DNA of 64,000 bases. Origin: Congeria kusceri. Taxonomy: Eukaryota > Mollusca > Bivalvia > Myida > Dreissenidae. The position numbers and the translations under genes were made by a program. Of the stretch, positions 10,411 through 21,895 are shown in pieces. The stretch is taken from contig CM051024.1 of NCBI GenBank assembly GCA_027627225.1, positions 41,563,225 to 41,627,224 on the forward strand. The letters are read 5' to 3'. Under the pieces are notes generated by a model that was not told where the DNA came from, did not search any database, and saw only the letters and a list, made by a program, of their open reading frames with translations. The stretch's first letter is position 1; each line of letters begins with the position of its first letter.

Positions 10411-11875
10411 ATGGCACTTCCCGAAACCAGTGCTGAGCTCCGGCTCATGAAACAACAGTTACATGAGTTGAAATTAGATAATGAAAGATTAAGACTTAAG
10501 AAAAAGACAGCTGAACTGAGTCTACAGTTAGGACAGACACCAGCTGTGGTGTCAACACCGTATGTTGGCGACACAGAAACATTCAGGCCTAAAAGTTTAT
10601 TGTCTGAAACACCAGTCAGTGTTACAAACCCTTCAGAAACAAGGAACGAAACCTACCAAACTAGAGAAAGTCCTGATATGAGACCGATAAATAGGTTCTT
10701 GACAACAAGTGGGCCAAATGGCCCTGGGTCGCTCACCTTAGTTTCATTGGTCAATTTTTTTTCCATGTATTAGATTTTTTTATACGGATATGGATATACT
10801 GATACGGACTGATGGAAATGCGGCCTTAATCATCATGGTTTGAAAAACTTCAGTGACAACAGACATTCAAAATTTGGGAAGTACATATTGCAATTGAAGC
10901 TTTTTCTTCTATTTGACCTAGTGACCTAGTGTTTGACCCCACATGACCCAGCTTCAAACCCAACCGAGATACCATTGGGACAAATGTTCTGACCAAGTTT
11001 CATGACGATTGGGCAAATAATGTAACTTCTTGAGGGTTTAAAAGCTTTTTCTTCAATTTGACACAGTGACCTAGTTTTTAAACCCATATAAACCAGATTC
11101 AAACTCGGCCGAGATACCATTAAGACAAATGTTCTGACGAAGTTTCATGAACATTGGGTAAAAACTTTGACTTCTAGAGTGTTAACAAGCTTTTTCATTA
11201 ATCTGACCTAGTGACCTAGTTGTTTACCCCACATGACCCAGATTCAAACTCGGCCAATATTTCATTGGAGCAAATTGTCTGATTAAGTTTCATCAAGATT
11301 GGGCAAAAAAGTGATTCTAGAGTGTTAACAAAGCTTTTTCTTCAATCTGACCTAATGACCTAGTTTTTCACCCCACATTACCGAGATTCGAACTCGGCCG
11401 AGATATCATTAGGACAAATTTTCTGACCAAGTCTCATAAAGATTGGGAAACCGATGTGACTTCTAGAGTGTTAACAAGCTTTTTCTTCAATTTGACCTAG
11501 TGACCTAGCTTTTGACACCACATGACTTAGATTCAAACTCAGCTGCGATATCATTAAGTCAAACGTTCTGACCGAGTTTCATGAAGATTGGCCAATAAAT
11601 GTGGCCTCTAGAGTGTTAACGAGGTAAATGTTGACGACGCACGACGCGCGACGGACGACGAACGACGGACAAAAGGCAATCACAAAAGCCCACCATGAGC
11701 ACGTTGTGCTCAGGTGTGCTAAAAAGAAAGACAATCGATAAATCGACAAAAGGAGCTGTCATAAAACCAGCAACGTATGATGGGACCAGTTGACGGAATG
11801 ATTCCGTCTACAAAGCACGACATGTTGAGGCATGCGCCAGTTTGAATGAATGGGATGTTACCCAGTAGGGGTTAT
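10411..11875 (+). pseudogene. Gypsy-type gag, N-terminal part, split by a nested element
   Basis: The ATG at 10411 follows the primer binding site. The first 100 codons encode an acidic/basic leucine-rich coiled coil (residues about 8-45, heptads around ELKLDNERLRLKKK) and a Ser/Thr-rich linker. A tandem-core element (about 10692-11730) interrupts the frame. The same frame resumes at 11740 with the typical Gypsy gag phrases KPATYDGTS and ASLNEWDVTQ. TGA (11791) and TAG stops follow, and homology ends near 11875. The product would have been the structural capsid polyprotein. A copy of 'cgataaat' on both sides of the nested element may be its target-site duplication. Confidence 0.65.
10709..11722 (+). 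repeat. Tandem-core dispersed element, family B, inserted in gag
   Basis: Head 'acaagtgggccaaatggccc' then 'tgggtcgctcacctta'. About five units of 144-145 bp follow ('tgacctagtgacctagtttt', 'cccacatgacccagattcaa', 'ggccgagatatcatt', 'gttctgaccaagtttcat', 'tagagtgttaacaag'). The tail has 'gacgacgcacgacgcg' and 'cccaccatgagcacgttgtg' before 'ctcaggtgtgct'. The head end (gctcacct) and tail end (aggtgtgct) are near-inverted. It interrupts the retrotransposon's gag frame, so it transposed or was copied there after the LTR element landed. Confidence 0.8.
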
Positions 11876-12149
11876 ATACTAATCAAAACTCCTAACGCAT
11901 CACATAGGAAATACATAGGAAAACGCAAGGAAAAACTGAGAGTTATTACCATTTCTTTTGAAATGTTTACCACTTTTGTTATTTCTATGTATTGGAGATG
12001 CACTGAGGTACCGAATGCAAGAGGGGGGCATAACCTTTAATGACGTGTGTTATTTTTTATTATCTCCCTTGTGCGCGTTATTGAGTCATACCTGATTGTG
12101 TACACAGTTCGATTCAATGTTATTATTGGAACATGTTTGCTTATCATTT
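11876..12149. other. No gene seen
   Basis: Sequence between the end of gag homology and the family G repeat. A 64-codon frame near 11846-12040 is mostly a read-through of gag into unrelated sequence. Confidence 0.45.
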
Positions 12150-12880
12150 TTTGTGGGCATAGTATCTAGGTCAAGTGCGATAATCAGCCAAATCGCCCTG
12201 GGAATTGTGGAGTTATGGCCTTTGATTTATCTAAAGTAGGCCTGTTTAGCAATTTTTGCTCTCTAAGTCCAACAGTTTTCATCCAATCTTCACCAAACTT
12301 GATGAACTTCATAGTATCTAGGTCCAGTTCAATAATCATAAAAATCGCCCCAGGAATTGTGGACTTATTGCCCTTGAATTATCTGAAATTAGCCTTGTAA
12401 GCGGTAGCCACTCTCTCAGTCCAACAGTTTACATCTGATCTTCACCAAACTTCATGAAAATGTTTGTTATAATAATATCTCAGCCCAGGAAATGTGGCGT
12501 TATTGCCCTTGAATTTTCCGAAATTGGCCGTTTTGCGGTTTCCGCTCTCTATGTCCAATAATGTTAATTTCATCTTCACCAAACTTCATGAACATGTTTG
12601 TGAGCATAATATATTGGCCAAGTTTAATAATCAGCCAAATCGCCCCAGGAATTGTGGAGTTATCACCCTTGAATTATCTAAATTTGTCCAACAGTTCATA
12701 GCCGATCTTTGCCAAACTTGATGAAAATCGTTTGGGCTATTTATCTCGGTTAAATTTGAGAAACTACACAAATCATCGCAGTAACTGTCGAGTTATGGCC
12801 CTTAATTTTCTAAAATTAGCCTTATAAGCTATTTTAACCTAGAGGGGGCATAACTGTTTTACAAACAGCTCTTGTTTACG
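12150..12880 (+). repeat. Tandem-core repeat, family G
   Basis: About five units of around 140 bp built from 'gtccaacagttttcatc', 'atcttcaccaaacttgatga', 'ataatcagccaaatcgcccc', 'aggaattgtggagttatggc' and 'ccttgaattatctaaa'. The same family is inverted at 39440-39840, 40200-40900, 46880-47480 and 51600-51910. It ends immediately upstream of the first HECT-gene exon. Confidence 0.8.
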
Positions 12881-12889
12881 TTGTTTCAG

Positions 12890-15800
12890 GAGCACAGTCC
12901 TGCTAACGAGGAAGCCGAGGCACTCCCACGGTGTTGTTCAGACGCACTGATGGTGTTATCGACATCACAAGGTAATAATAATTATTCTTAGAGTTTCTTC
13001 AAGCTAACAATCAGCCACAACATCAACAACAATAACACATGTTAATGCATTCATAGTCTACCTGTATTCACTTTTGTTTGCTTTATACATTATACATCGT
13101 CAAATGCAAAATGACTAATATAGATCTAGCTTATATCATAAAATCGGGAACACGCATCAATATTATTTTAGAGCATCAATAGTCATTTTACTTTTGTTTG
13201 CTTATACAAACAAAATGAATAACATATATAGACTATATCCTAAAAACGAGAACACGCAACAATATCTCTCCGAATATCAATATTGAGCGTGTCATGTTAG
13301 TTCAATGAATACATTGATTATCTTTATTTTGTACTAGAGAAGCACCTGTCCACCCAACGTTGAATGACTTCCAGCCGGAAATAACAGCTTCGAACTTTGG
13401 GTACGCTGCAAACGTATTTTTTTCTTGACACTACGTTCTATCAATGCCGACATTCTCTTTTGTACGTTGACAACGATCTCATTGAAATACACCAAAATGT
13501 ACTGGTGTCCGCGAGATAATTATACACTCATGTGTTTTTAATTATTATTCATAAATAAATTATCTTTCAGAGATACCAATCTATCCGAAGAGTTGAAGGA
13601 GCGGCTACGAATCCACAGTCGTGCTGTGTTTGACGGGTCGTCCGACGACCCATTTCCTTAAGGGGCGAGCGACCGCGCCGAGAGACGCCCTGGGTCTGGT
13701 ACGGATCTCACAAGAGGATCTTGCAAGCCCGCTACGGATCCGGTTCCTTGGAGAGGAGGGTGTCGACCTGGGTGGTTTGCAACGAGAGTTCTGGAGCCTC
13801 GTTTTGCAGCAGTTGACGCATAGTTCGTTAGTGAAAGGTAAATTATTTTAGAAATAAATGCAACATGTCGTTCGTGAGGTAGTTAACTATTTTAATAAAT
13901 GGATATTGTTTTAATAATGAGAAGTATGCAAGGAAGTAATTAATCGTTTATTGTTGTCACATGAGAATAAACATCGTACATAATTGCATCACAAAAATAA
14001 AGAAACAAAATAACACCCGACCCAATGCGTATATACGTCATTAGTTATAAATTTATAAAGGATAATAGTTGATTTCGGTGTAAGATCGTATTTTACTTCA
14101 CGAGTGCTCATGGTAAATGATATTTTCATGACTACCGCAGCTCCAAGTGAAAACATATACTTTCTATGATCACGATTTTATATACTAGTATAACAAAAAT
14201 CAAACAATTCGAGGCCGCTTAATCGTTTTATGTGTACATTAAATAATGTGTTCGAATCGTAAAATTGACATCGGTACTTTTCATGATTGTGTTTAGACAG
14301 TGTTTGGCAACCATGCTTTATTGTAGCAGTATTAATTGTACGCTAGCTCTTATCAAATTTTACTGAATTTCTACAGGCAAACCTGGTCGTCTCACTTTCC
14401 TACGCAACTACGTAGAGTTAAATAAGAGGACCTTTTACCATCTGGGGCAGTAAGCGGCCCTGTCCATACTGCAAGACGGTCCAGGTTTCCCCATATTCGC
14501 GGACGAGGTCGTCATGTTTATGACAGGGCAACGCGACGTTGCGGTTAGCAAAGCCGACATAGACGACCGTATCGGAGGCGATATTGATCAGATAAGACAA
14601 TGAACCAATGGTCTGAACATACGTCTCGACAATCTTATTATAATAGTCATAGAACCACTGTACTAGTATTGTTCGTAAAAACATACCGGATCCGAAATAA
14701 GAGTGTCAACAACGAACAGTGCTTATCGACTTATTTAAAAATCATAATATGATTAAAATACCGGTAATCTTTTTTTTCAAATGCATGTTATACATGTATA
14801 GGTTATCGATGCCTTCATTTAAAAGGCGTATCGTCAGTTAATACGGTATAATATTTTCAAAAATAAAATAATATTTTAAGAAGTATTTATTAAATGACTG
14901 CTTCGGACATGGGGCTCGTTTTATGAAAACAAATTTTATACGGACTTTGTGACTTTAGTGATGTTGGCTTTTTATGTTATTGCATGAGACAGAAAGGTTA
15001 CCAAGATACAAACAATAATACCGGAGATATATATTCATAGGCTGAACTGGCCCCGTTATTTATGTACGATGCATTGGTGATAACATGCGTTACAAACATG
15101 TATGAGAACAACGCGTGATTTGGCGGAGCTCCGACAGTTGTTCAGTACGATCGCGAGCGAGGCCCTTGACGTCGGTTTTGTTGTGCCCCTTACAGCGTTC
15201 AGGCATGAACACATTGCCCTCTTAGAGAGGGCATTTGCCGACGATCTAGTAGCCTCGTGTAGACAGGAACTAGTCTAAGATCAGTTTATTGAAGGTAAAT
15301 ACTTCCTGGAATTGTTTCTCTGCGCACTGGGTTTGAAATATTAACTTAACATGTTATTGAATGATAATAAAATTATTGTCTGTAATGCGTATTCTCTTCT
15401 ATAAACCTAAATAATCAAAATAAAATAATATTGATGTCTTAAAAATACAAATTTTCCAAAGGAAAAACAAAATAACAAAAACATCGTGTTTTTGAAAAGT
15501 TCAGATTGATTGTAGGTTCGGCATTTGGAATGGGTAACATCGATATGATCATCTAATGTACAGCAAATACTAATCGGAATTCAAAACTTGCTTCAGCAAA
15601 CAATATATTTGATGTTCTGTCAAAGTTTATGACCATTGCACATTAATTTATCAAGTATACTACGATAAGATGTCCCGGTCTTGTATACATAAAGTGGTTA
15701 AATATAATCTACCGGTAATAGTAATTTGCAAATATATAACATAATGTGTTCACGTTGAAATGTTTATCAACCCTTTTCAGGCTTGATGACTCATTACGTT

Positions 15801-16460
15801 CTAGAAATGATCGCGTCGAATGCGTTGCCGCTACTGAGTGGTCGACTGCGACCCATAACTGCGGAAGCCCTGAGATATCTGCAACAGTTTAGATACCGTG
15901 AGGGCAATCAAGGACAGGCGTACCAAGCCATTGCATAGGCGTTCCTTACCTTTCTGCAGGCGACGAAAGGTAAATACAGAAATGAAACATACACAGACAA
16001 AAACCTTGGTAGATTGCTAGATGTTGTTCAGTTATTGATGCTGTGATTATATTGTATCTATGTATTACATCTAAAACACGAACAAAACTTATTACTCAAC
16101 TCGTCATAATGGTTTGTCAGCTGTGTGCGGAGTTAAAAACGACTCTTACGAATTAGAGGCTCATCATATGTTCCCTTTGAATTATGTTGCGCTTGTATAC
16201 ATATATATTAATGAATATGTTTCGTTGTGTACAGGAGCAGCTGCCACCGTGAACGGCGTCAGGCACCGCCCCAGCGACGTCCTCATGTAGATGACGGGTG
16301 CGACCGCTATACAGGCAGCCGGCTTCCACAAGCTGATAGATGTCAAGTTCGGGTCAGTGTCGATTGAACACGTGCGCGCTAGTTTTTACTTTGGCGCCAG
16401 TCACCACGACAGACACAGACGAGATGGTGAAGTACTTCGCTGGATTGATAAAAAGAAATG
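12890..16460 (+). pseudogene. HECT-domain E3 ubiquitin ligase pseudogene (G2E3-like family), introns retained
   Basis: Seven exons read by splice phase: 12890-12971, 13340-13400, 13571-13837, 14377-~14600, 15107-15294, 15781-15969 and 16235-~16460. All have AG starts, the clear ends have GT donors, and phases match across five junctions. The third exon carries RIRFLGEEGVDLGGLQREFW, the start of a HECT domain. Later exons carry FYHLGQ-AALSILQDGPGF, DQFIEG, LPLLSGRLRPITAEA and TGATAIQAAGFHKLIDVKF, in HECT order. HECT ligases take ubiquitin from an E2 on a catalytic Cys. Here the expected Cys near RASFYF is absent. Breaks: frameshift in exon 3 (frame 3 ends in TAA 13659, the HECT frame is frame 1), TAA 14451, TGA 14601, TAA 15276, TAG 15936, TAG 16288. 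The last exon runs into a repeat. Introns make it a duplicated, not processed, pseudogene. Family placement below HECT is tentative. Confidence 0.8.
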
Positions 16461-16469
16461 TGGAAATTC

Positions 16470-17895
16470 CACGAAAACCAAATTTTTCGAACGAAGTGCA
16501 TAAAAGATAGCACAATAACGAAAGTAAGTTCTGGGTGCCATATGCAACCCCAACGAGGTCTCTTTATAAAGTATCTATGTATAAAGTTTTATTAATATTT
16601 CGCAATGCTTTCTTAAGTAATTGTGCTGAAAGCGTTTTTCTATTTTTAGTAACATTGACCTTGACCTTGATCCAACCCACCCAATAAGCAATCCCAAGCG
16701 TGGCATAAGGTATCTATGTGTGAAGTTTCATTCAAATATCTTGATGGCTTCTAAAGATTTTAAGCGCAAACCATTTTTTTATTGTTAGTAACAGAGACCT
16801 TGATCACACCCACCCCATAAGCAATCCCAAGCGAGGTCTCGATATAAGGTATTTATGTATGAAGTTTCATTCAAACATCTTGATACGTTCTCAAGTTACT
16901 GAGCGGAAACCGTTTTCTATTTTTAGTATTGGTGACCTTGACTCCACCGACCCCATATGCAATCTCAAGCAAAGACTCAATATAAGGTACATATGTATGA
17001 AGTTTTAATAAAATATATCGATGCGTTCTCAAGTTATTGAGCGGAAACCGTTTTGCTATTTTTAGTAACGGTGGCCTTGACCTTGACCCCACCCACCCCC
17101 ACGCAATCCCAAAAGAGGTCTCTATATATGGTATCGATTTATGAAGTTGCATTAAAATATCTCGATGAGTTCTCAAGTTATTGAGCGGCAACCGTTTTTC
17201 TATTTTTAGTTACGGTGACCTTGATCTTGACTCTACCCAACATATATGCAATCCCAAGCGTGGTCTTGATATAAGGTATCAATGTACTAAGTTTCATTAA
17301 AATATATCGATGCGTTCTCAAGTTATTGAGTGGAAACCGTTTGTCTATGTTTAGTAACAGTGACCTTGACCCCATCCATCCCATATGCAATTTCATTAAA
17401 ATATATCGATTAGTTCTAAAGTTATTAAGCGAAAGCCTTGTTTATATTTTGAGTAACGTTGACTTTATACAATCCCAAGCGAGGTCCCGATATAAGGTGT
17501 CTAGGTACGAAGTTTCATTAAAATATATCGATGTGTTGTCAAGTTATTGAGCGCAAACCGTTTTTGCTATTTTTAGTAACGGTGACCTTGACCTTGACTC
17601 CACCCACCTTATATGCAATCCCAAGCGAGATCTCGATATAAGGTATCTATGTATGAAGTTTCATTAAAATATATTGATGCGTTCTCAAGTTATTGAGCGG
17701 AAGCCGTTTTTTCTATTTTTAGCAACAGTGACCTTGACCTTGACTCCACCCACTCCATATGCAATCCCCAGCGAGGTCTCGATATAAGGTATCTATGTAT
17801 GAAGATTAACTTAAATATCTCAATCCGTTCTTCAGCTAGAGAGCGAAAACGAACAGTTGACGTCGCCTCCCCGCCGGCCCGCCCAACGACATAAC
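16470..17895 (+). repeat. Tandem-core repeat, family C, copy 1
   Basis: About nine degenerate units of 143-145 bp with 'gtaacggtgaccttgacctt', 'ccacccaccccatatgcaat', 'cccaagcgaggtctcgatat', 'gtatgaagtttcattaaaat' and 'gttattgagcggaaaccgtt'. The tail is GC-rich ('gccggcccgcccaacgacat'). The array overlaps the 3' end of the HECT pseudogene and probably truncated it. Copies recur at 41430-44335 and 58970-59395. All long frames across it are repeat translations. Confidence 0.85.
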
Positions 17896-17899
17896 CCAA

Positions 17900-18374
17900 T
17901 CTAATAACCGAAATTTTTCATTACATTTGCCTTGGAGTAAAACTTCATCTGTGGAATGGTATCATAAGTATTTCATATGTAAACCGTCATATTGCATGGG
18001 ATCTAAAATTAAAATTCTATTACTTTATATCACATATTAATAATATACAAAACACTACTTAAAAAGATCGTTTATTTTATTTACAGCACCACGAATGTAT
18101 TAAGATCTATAGGAGTGATCTGGGTTGTAATCATCCTTGATAACCCAGGTCTGATTTATGACGTATACTACATTCGACGATGAGTTATTGTATATTTGCT
18201 ATAAATGTACGTTTAGCTGCAGATTCAACACAGTTATTTATTTATACATTTTGTGGAATGTATTACATTATGAGTTGTTTTTGTTACGTGTTATTTAAAT
18301 ATCACTACTGTTCGCATATAAAGCATTATTTAACAGCCACGCACCAGAACGACAGAGTTGTTTATTGGCCGTAA
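17900..18374. other. No gene seen
   Basis: AT-rich spacer between two tandem-core elements. A 64-codon plus-strand frame at 18180-18374 has no supporting feature. Confidence 0.45.
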
Positions 18375-19868
18375 AACAACAACAAGAGGGCCCTAGGACG
18401 ATCACCTAAGACCTTGTAACCCAATTGGAATTTGCATTCCCGAGGCGTGGCTTATTTTTATCCCAGGGGCATAAGTTGAACAATCTTGACCAAACCTCTG
18501 GGACTTGCAGTTTTAGGTAAAGATCTTTAAAGTCATTTTGCTATTTAAGTCTACATGAACCATGTGACCCCCCGGGCGAGACCAGTTTTGACCCCAGGGG
18601 CAAAATTTGAACTATATTTGTAGAGGACCACTATACATTGTTACATACCAGATATGAAACCTCTAGGCCTTGCGGTTTCAGAGGAGAATTTTAAAGTCAT
18701 TTGGCTTTTTATGTCTATATAAACCATGCGACCCCTAGGGTGTGGTCAGTTTTGACCCATGGGGCATAATTTGAACAATCTTTAGAGAGGACCACTATAG
18801 AATGTTACGACCAAATATAAAACATCTCGACCTTGCGGTTTCAGAGGAAAAGATTTTTAAAGACATTTTGCTATTTAAGTTTATATAAACCATGTGACTC
18901 CCGCGGCGTGACCAGTTTTTACTCCAGGGGCAGCATTTGAACAATCTTTGCAGAGAACCACTATACGAAGTTACATACCAAATAAGAAACCTCTGCGCCT
19001 TGCAGTTTCTGATGAGAAGAGTTTTACAGTCATTTTGCTATTTGAACAATTCTTGTAGAGGGCCACTAAAGGATGTTACATACAAAATATGAAACCTCTG
19101 GGCCTTGTGGTTTCAGGAGAAGATTTTTAAAGTCCTTTTGCTATATATTCTGTATAAACGATGTGACCCCGGGGTCCTGGCCCGTTTTGACCCCAGGAGC
19201 ATAATTTGAATAACCTTGGTAAAGGACCACTAAAGGATGTTGCATACCAAATATGAAACCTCTGGGTGTTGCAGTTTCAGAGGTGAAGATTTTTAAAGTC
19301 CTTTTTCTATATAATATATATAAACCATTTGACCCCCCGGGACGTGGCCAGTTCTGACCCCAGGGGCATAATTTGAACAATCTTGTAGAGGACCACTATA
19401 GCATGCTACATACCAAATATGAAACCTCTGGGCTTTGTGGTTTCAGAGGAGAAGATTTTAAAAGTCATTTTTTTATATATTCTATATAAACCATGTGCCC
19501 CCGGGGAGTGACACGTTTTTACCCCAGGGCATAATTTGAACAACTTTTGTAGAGGACCACTATAGGGTGTTACATACTAAATATGAAACCTCTGGGCCAT
19601 GCGGTTTCAGAGAAGAAGATTTTTAAATTTACACTTTTAAAATCTTTTTTAGCTCTGGTGACCTACATATGCAGCGGACCGTGCATATTGTAAAAGTGTC
19701 ACCCAATGATAATTCCTGTGAAGTTTGTTGGAAATCTGCCAAGTGGTTTAGGAGGAGATGTTGTTTGAATGAAATGTTGACGACGGACGGACACACGCAC
19801 GCAGACACGCTCGCACGGACGACGGACAAAAGCTCGCCATGAGCGCTTTGTGCTCAGGTGAGCTAAAA
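18375..19868 (+). repeat. Tandem-core dispersed element, family A, complete copy
   Basis: Head 'acaagagggccctaggacg' then 'atcacctaag'. About eight units of roughly 165 bp follow, matching 1-565. The tail is 'gacgacggacggacac' ... 'gctcgccatgagcgctttgt' ... 'ctcaggtgagct'. Head 'cacctaag' and tail 'ctcaggtg' form an inverted pair. The copy gives the full structure of the family. Confidence 0.85.
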
Positions 19869-19869
19869 A

Positions 19870-21165
19870 TGCAAACATTCTTTAGATACTAACATAAACT
19901 GCCAATTATTTTTTGCAATTGTGATGAGAACTGTATTTTACAATGCTGCTCTCATAATCGGGACTACTTTTGCATTGTGTATTGGGTAGTTTAAAAACGA
20001 TAATTGTGTTATTTGTCTATAGAAAAATCAGCGAGTACCATTTTAGGTCATACTTGCTCTTTGATTTTTGTAGTTTTTTGTTATAAGTGAAAGGTTTAAA
20101 GCATTACTTTCAACACATGCCATTTGGGTATAATAATTGTGTTCTTAACATAAAGTTTGATTAGTTTTTTTGTAAATACTACGTCCGCTAATATCACATA
20201 TTGGTTAGTTTCTTATTTGTTTGAAGTTTGATTTAATTGACAATAGTTTTCTCTTGTGTGTCTACGGCACACATTGCAAGTATCAACAATACTTAACAAA
20301 CAAGTCATGTTTCATACATTTTTTATTATTATGTAATGTAATGTAAACCAGGCATGAATTTATACTATGATTAATAATTGAACTTATTAAAACAATAGCT
20401 TATTTTTTAAACGTGTGTTTCCTAAAAACATATTAATATAATTTATTTATTTTTATCATAAATTAAAAATTTAATTTGTCAATTATTATTCAGAGGTTGG
20501 AAACTAATTAGCTGAACTAGTATGTGTCTATATAGTATACAAAGTACAAGTCAATGTCTTTGCGTTTTACATGAATGTTGTAATGCTGCAATTAGTGAAA
20601 GGTGCCCAAGATTTGTTTATCTGAATATAAACAGTGTCAAATAAACAATTTTATAGTTACCATTGGTTGTGTTGATGTTCACATTGATAATGATTTGCAA
20701 ACATAATCACACATAGTTATGTACATTTTTGACAATGTAGGATGTCTGAATGCTGAAACTAAATGTGGCATTCCTCAGAACAGCCTATTATAATGACCAC
20801 TTGTACATATGATAAACGTACTATGTCTCTATTGTAGGTATGTATTTTTTTAAACATAAACGCTATGTAATAATAATTAACAATGTCGGAAAAAATAGAG
20901 GTATCAAAAATCACACAAGTTTCACATAATTCGGATGAATTAAGTTCCATATTATACACAAAATATGATATTAACATGATCCTTACTATAGTACTATAAT
21001 AAGGCAGGGGTGTGAAAATACTAAAAAAAGATTCAGTTGTCCATGGTCAAGATTGTTGCAAAATATCTACTTGTCCGCACACTAAAGTCACTTATAAATT
21101 CAAGTACTAATACGGTTTTTATAAGATAGAAGGTTTGTATAATTTAGCGTTATCAGTATATGTGC
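19870..21165. other. No gene seen
   Basis: Strongly AT-rich with many short inverted and A/T runs. I see no exon, RNA gene or repeat unit that I can name. Confidence 0.5.
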
Positions 21166-21171
21166 TTCAAA

Positions 21172-21430
21172 TCAGTAGGAAATGCAGTTTTTTATTCTGG
21201 ATTCATTTGGCACTGGTTTTAAAACATATCTTCCCATCTCAAGTCGGAGAGGAAGCACCCCAGATCTAAAATGGCATAGAAGTAACCATTCATGATTGGT
21301 TGAACTTAGCCTCAAGTAAACTTCCCAACTTCTATGAAAGTTTGTATGTCTGGATTTTTGGCACTGGGGTATATTCTCTAACCCACACATCAGCACAATA
21401 GTTGTTTTTTATTATCTCATTTGACAGATT
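21172..21430 (-). pseudogene. Decayed C-terminal segment of a non-LTR reverse-transcriptase ORF
   Basis: Two overlapping minus-strand frames together give WVREYTPVPKIQTYKL and then FRSGVLPLRLEMGRYVLKPV. The phrase 'FRSG.LPLR.E.GRY' is the conserved block near the C-terminus of many bivalve retroelement polyproteins and parallels 'LPLRIQTGRY' in the element at 45374-46214. A frame change and stops show it is inactive. It sits just downstream (minus strand) of the unidentified exon 21466-21895; a link between the two is uncertain. Confidence 0.5.
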
Positions 21431-21465
21431 TTGTACATGTATTACTCCAAATGTTGACAGATACC

Positions 21466-21895
21466 TTATATCTCCATGATCGTTTTATGCTGCTGGGCCA
21501 GTTTCTGTAGAGTCTGTTTATCGCCATTTTCAACAAGCTGTTTCATTTTGAAAGTGTGTCCCATCTTTCTGTATATAGTTGGATCCCAGGCAGTGTCTCT
21601 GTATAGAGCTGGAGTTGGTGTGAGCAATGAATTCTTAAGAAATAACTTAAAGCCTGGTGCTGAATATAGTCCACGCATTGGAATTGCTTCAGTCTCATCC
21701 GCGTGTTTATACTTATGTTGACAGAAAGGTCGTGTGATTATCCTCAATGGCATATGTTAGTATGCTTGACCATGCTCTGGCTGATAAGAGTTCATCATAT
21801 TGCTGGTACTGGATTTGTACACTGCACACCCAGTCGTATGTCTGCATGCCAACACTTCCAAAGTATTATCCTCTATTTCACAAACAGGAAATAAT
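21466..21895 (-). pseudogene. Unidentified coding exon with one in-frame stop
   Basis: On the minus strand a good acceptor ('ttaattgttcttttcag') opens a frame of about 142 codons. One TAA at 21757-21759 interrupts it and a TAA at 21466 ends it. Composition is protein-like throughout, on both sides of the stop: Cys/His near the start (ACRHTTGCAVY) and charged or helical at the end (ENGDKQTLQKLAQQHK). I do not recognise the family. It may be the terminal exon of a dead gene, or a live exon with a sequencing error at the stop. Confidence 0.4.

Noticed and set aside
10200..10574. 124-codon minus ORF across the LTR and gag start
   Set aside because: Antisense shadow of the retrotransposon's LTR, primer site and gag.
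16871..17550. ORFs of 70-106 codons on both strands over family C
   Set aside because: They are frames through 144-bp tandem units (144 is a multiple of three, so frames stay open) and not proteins.
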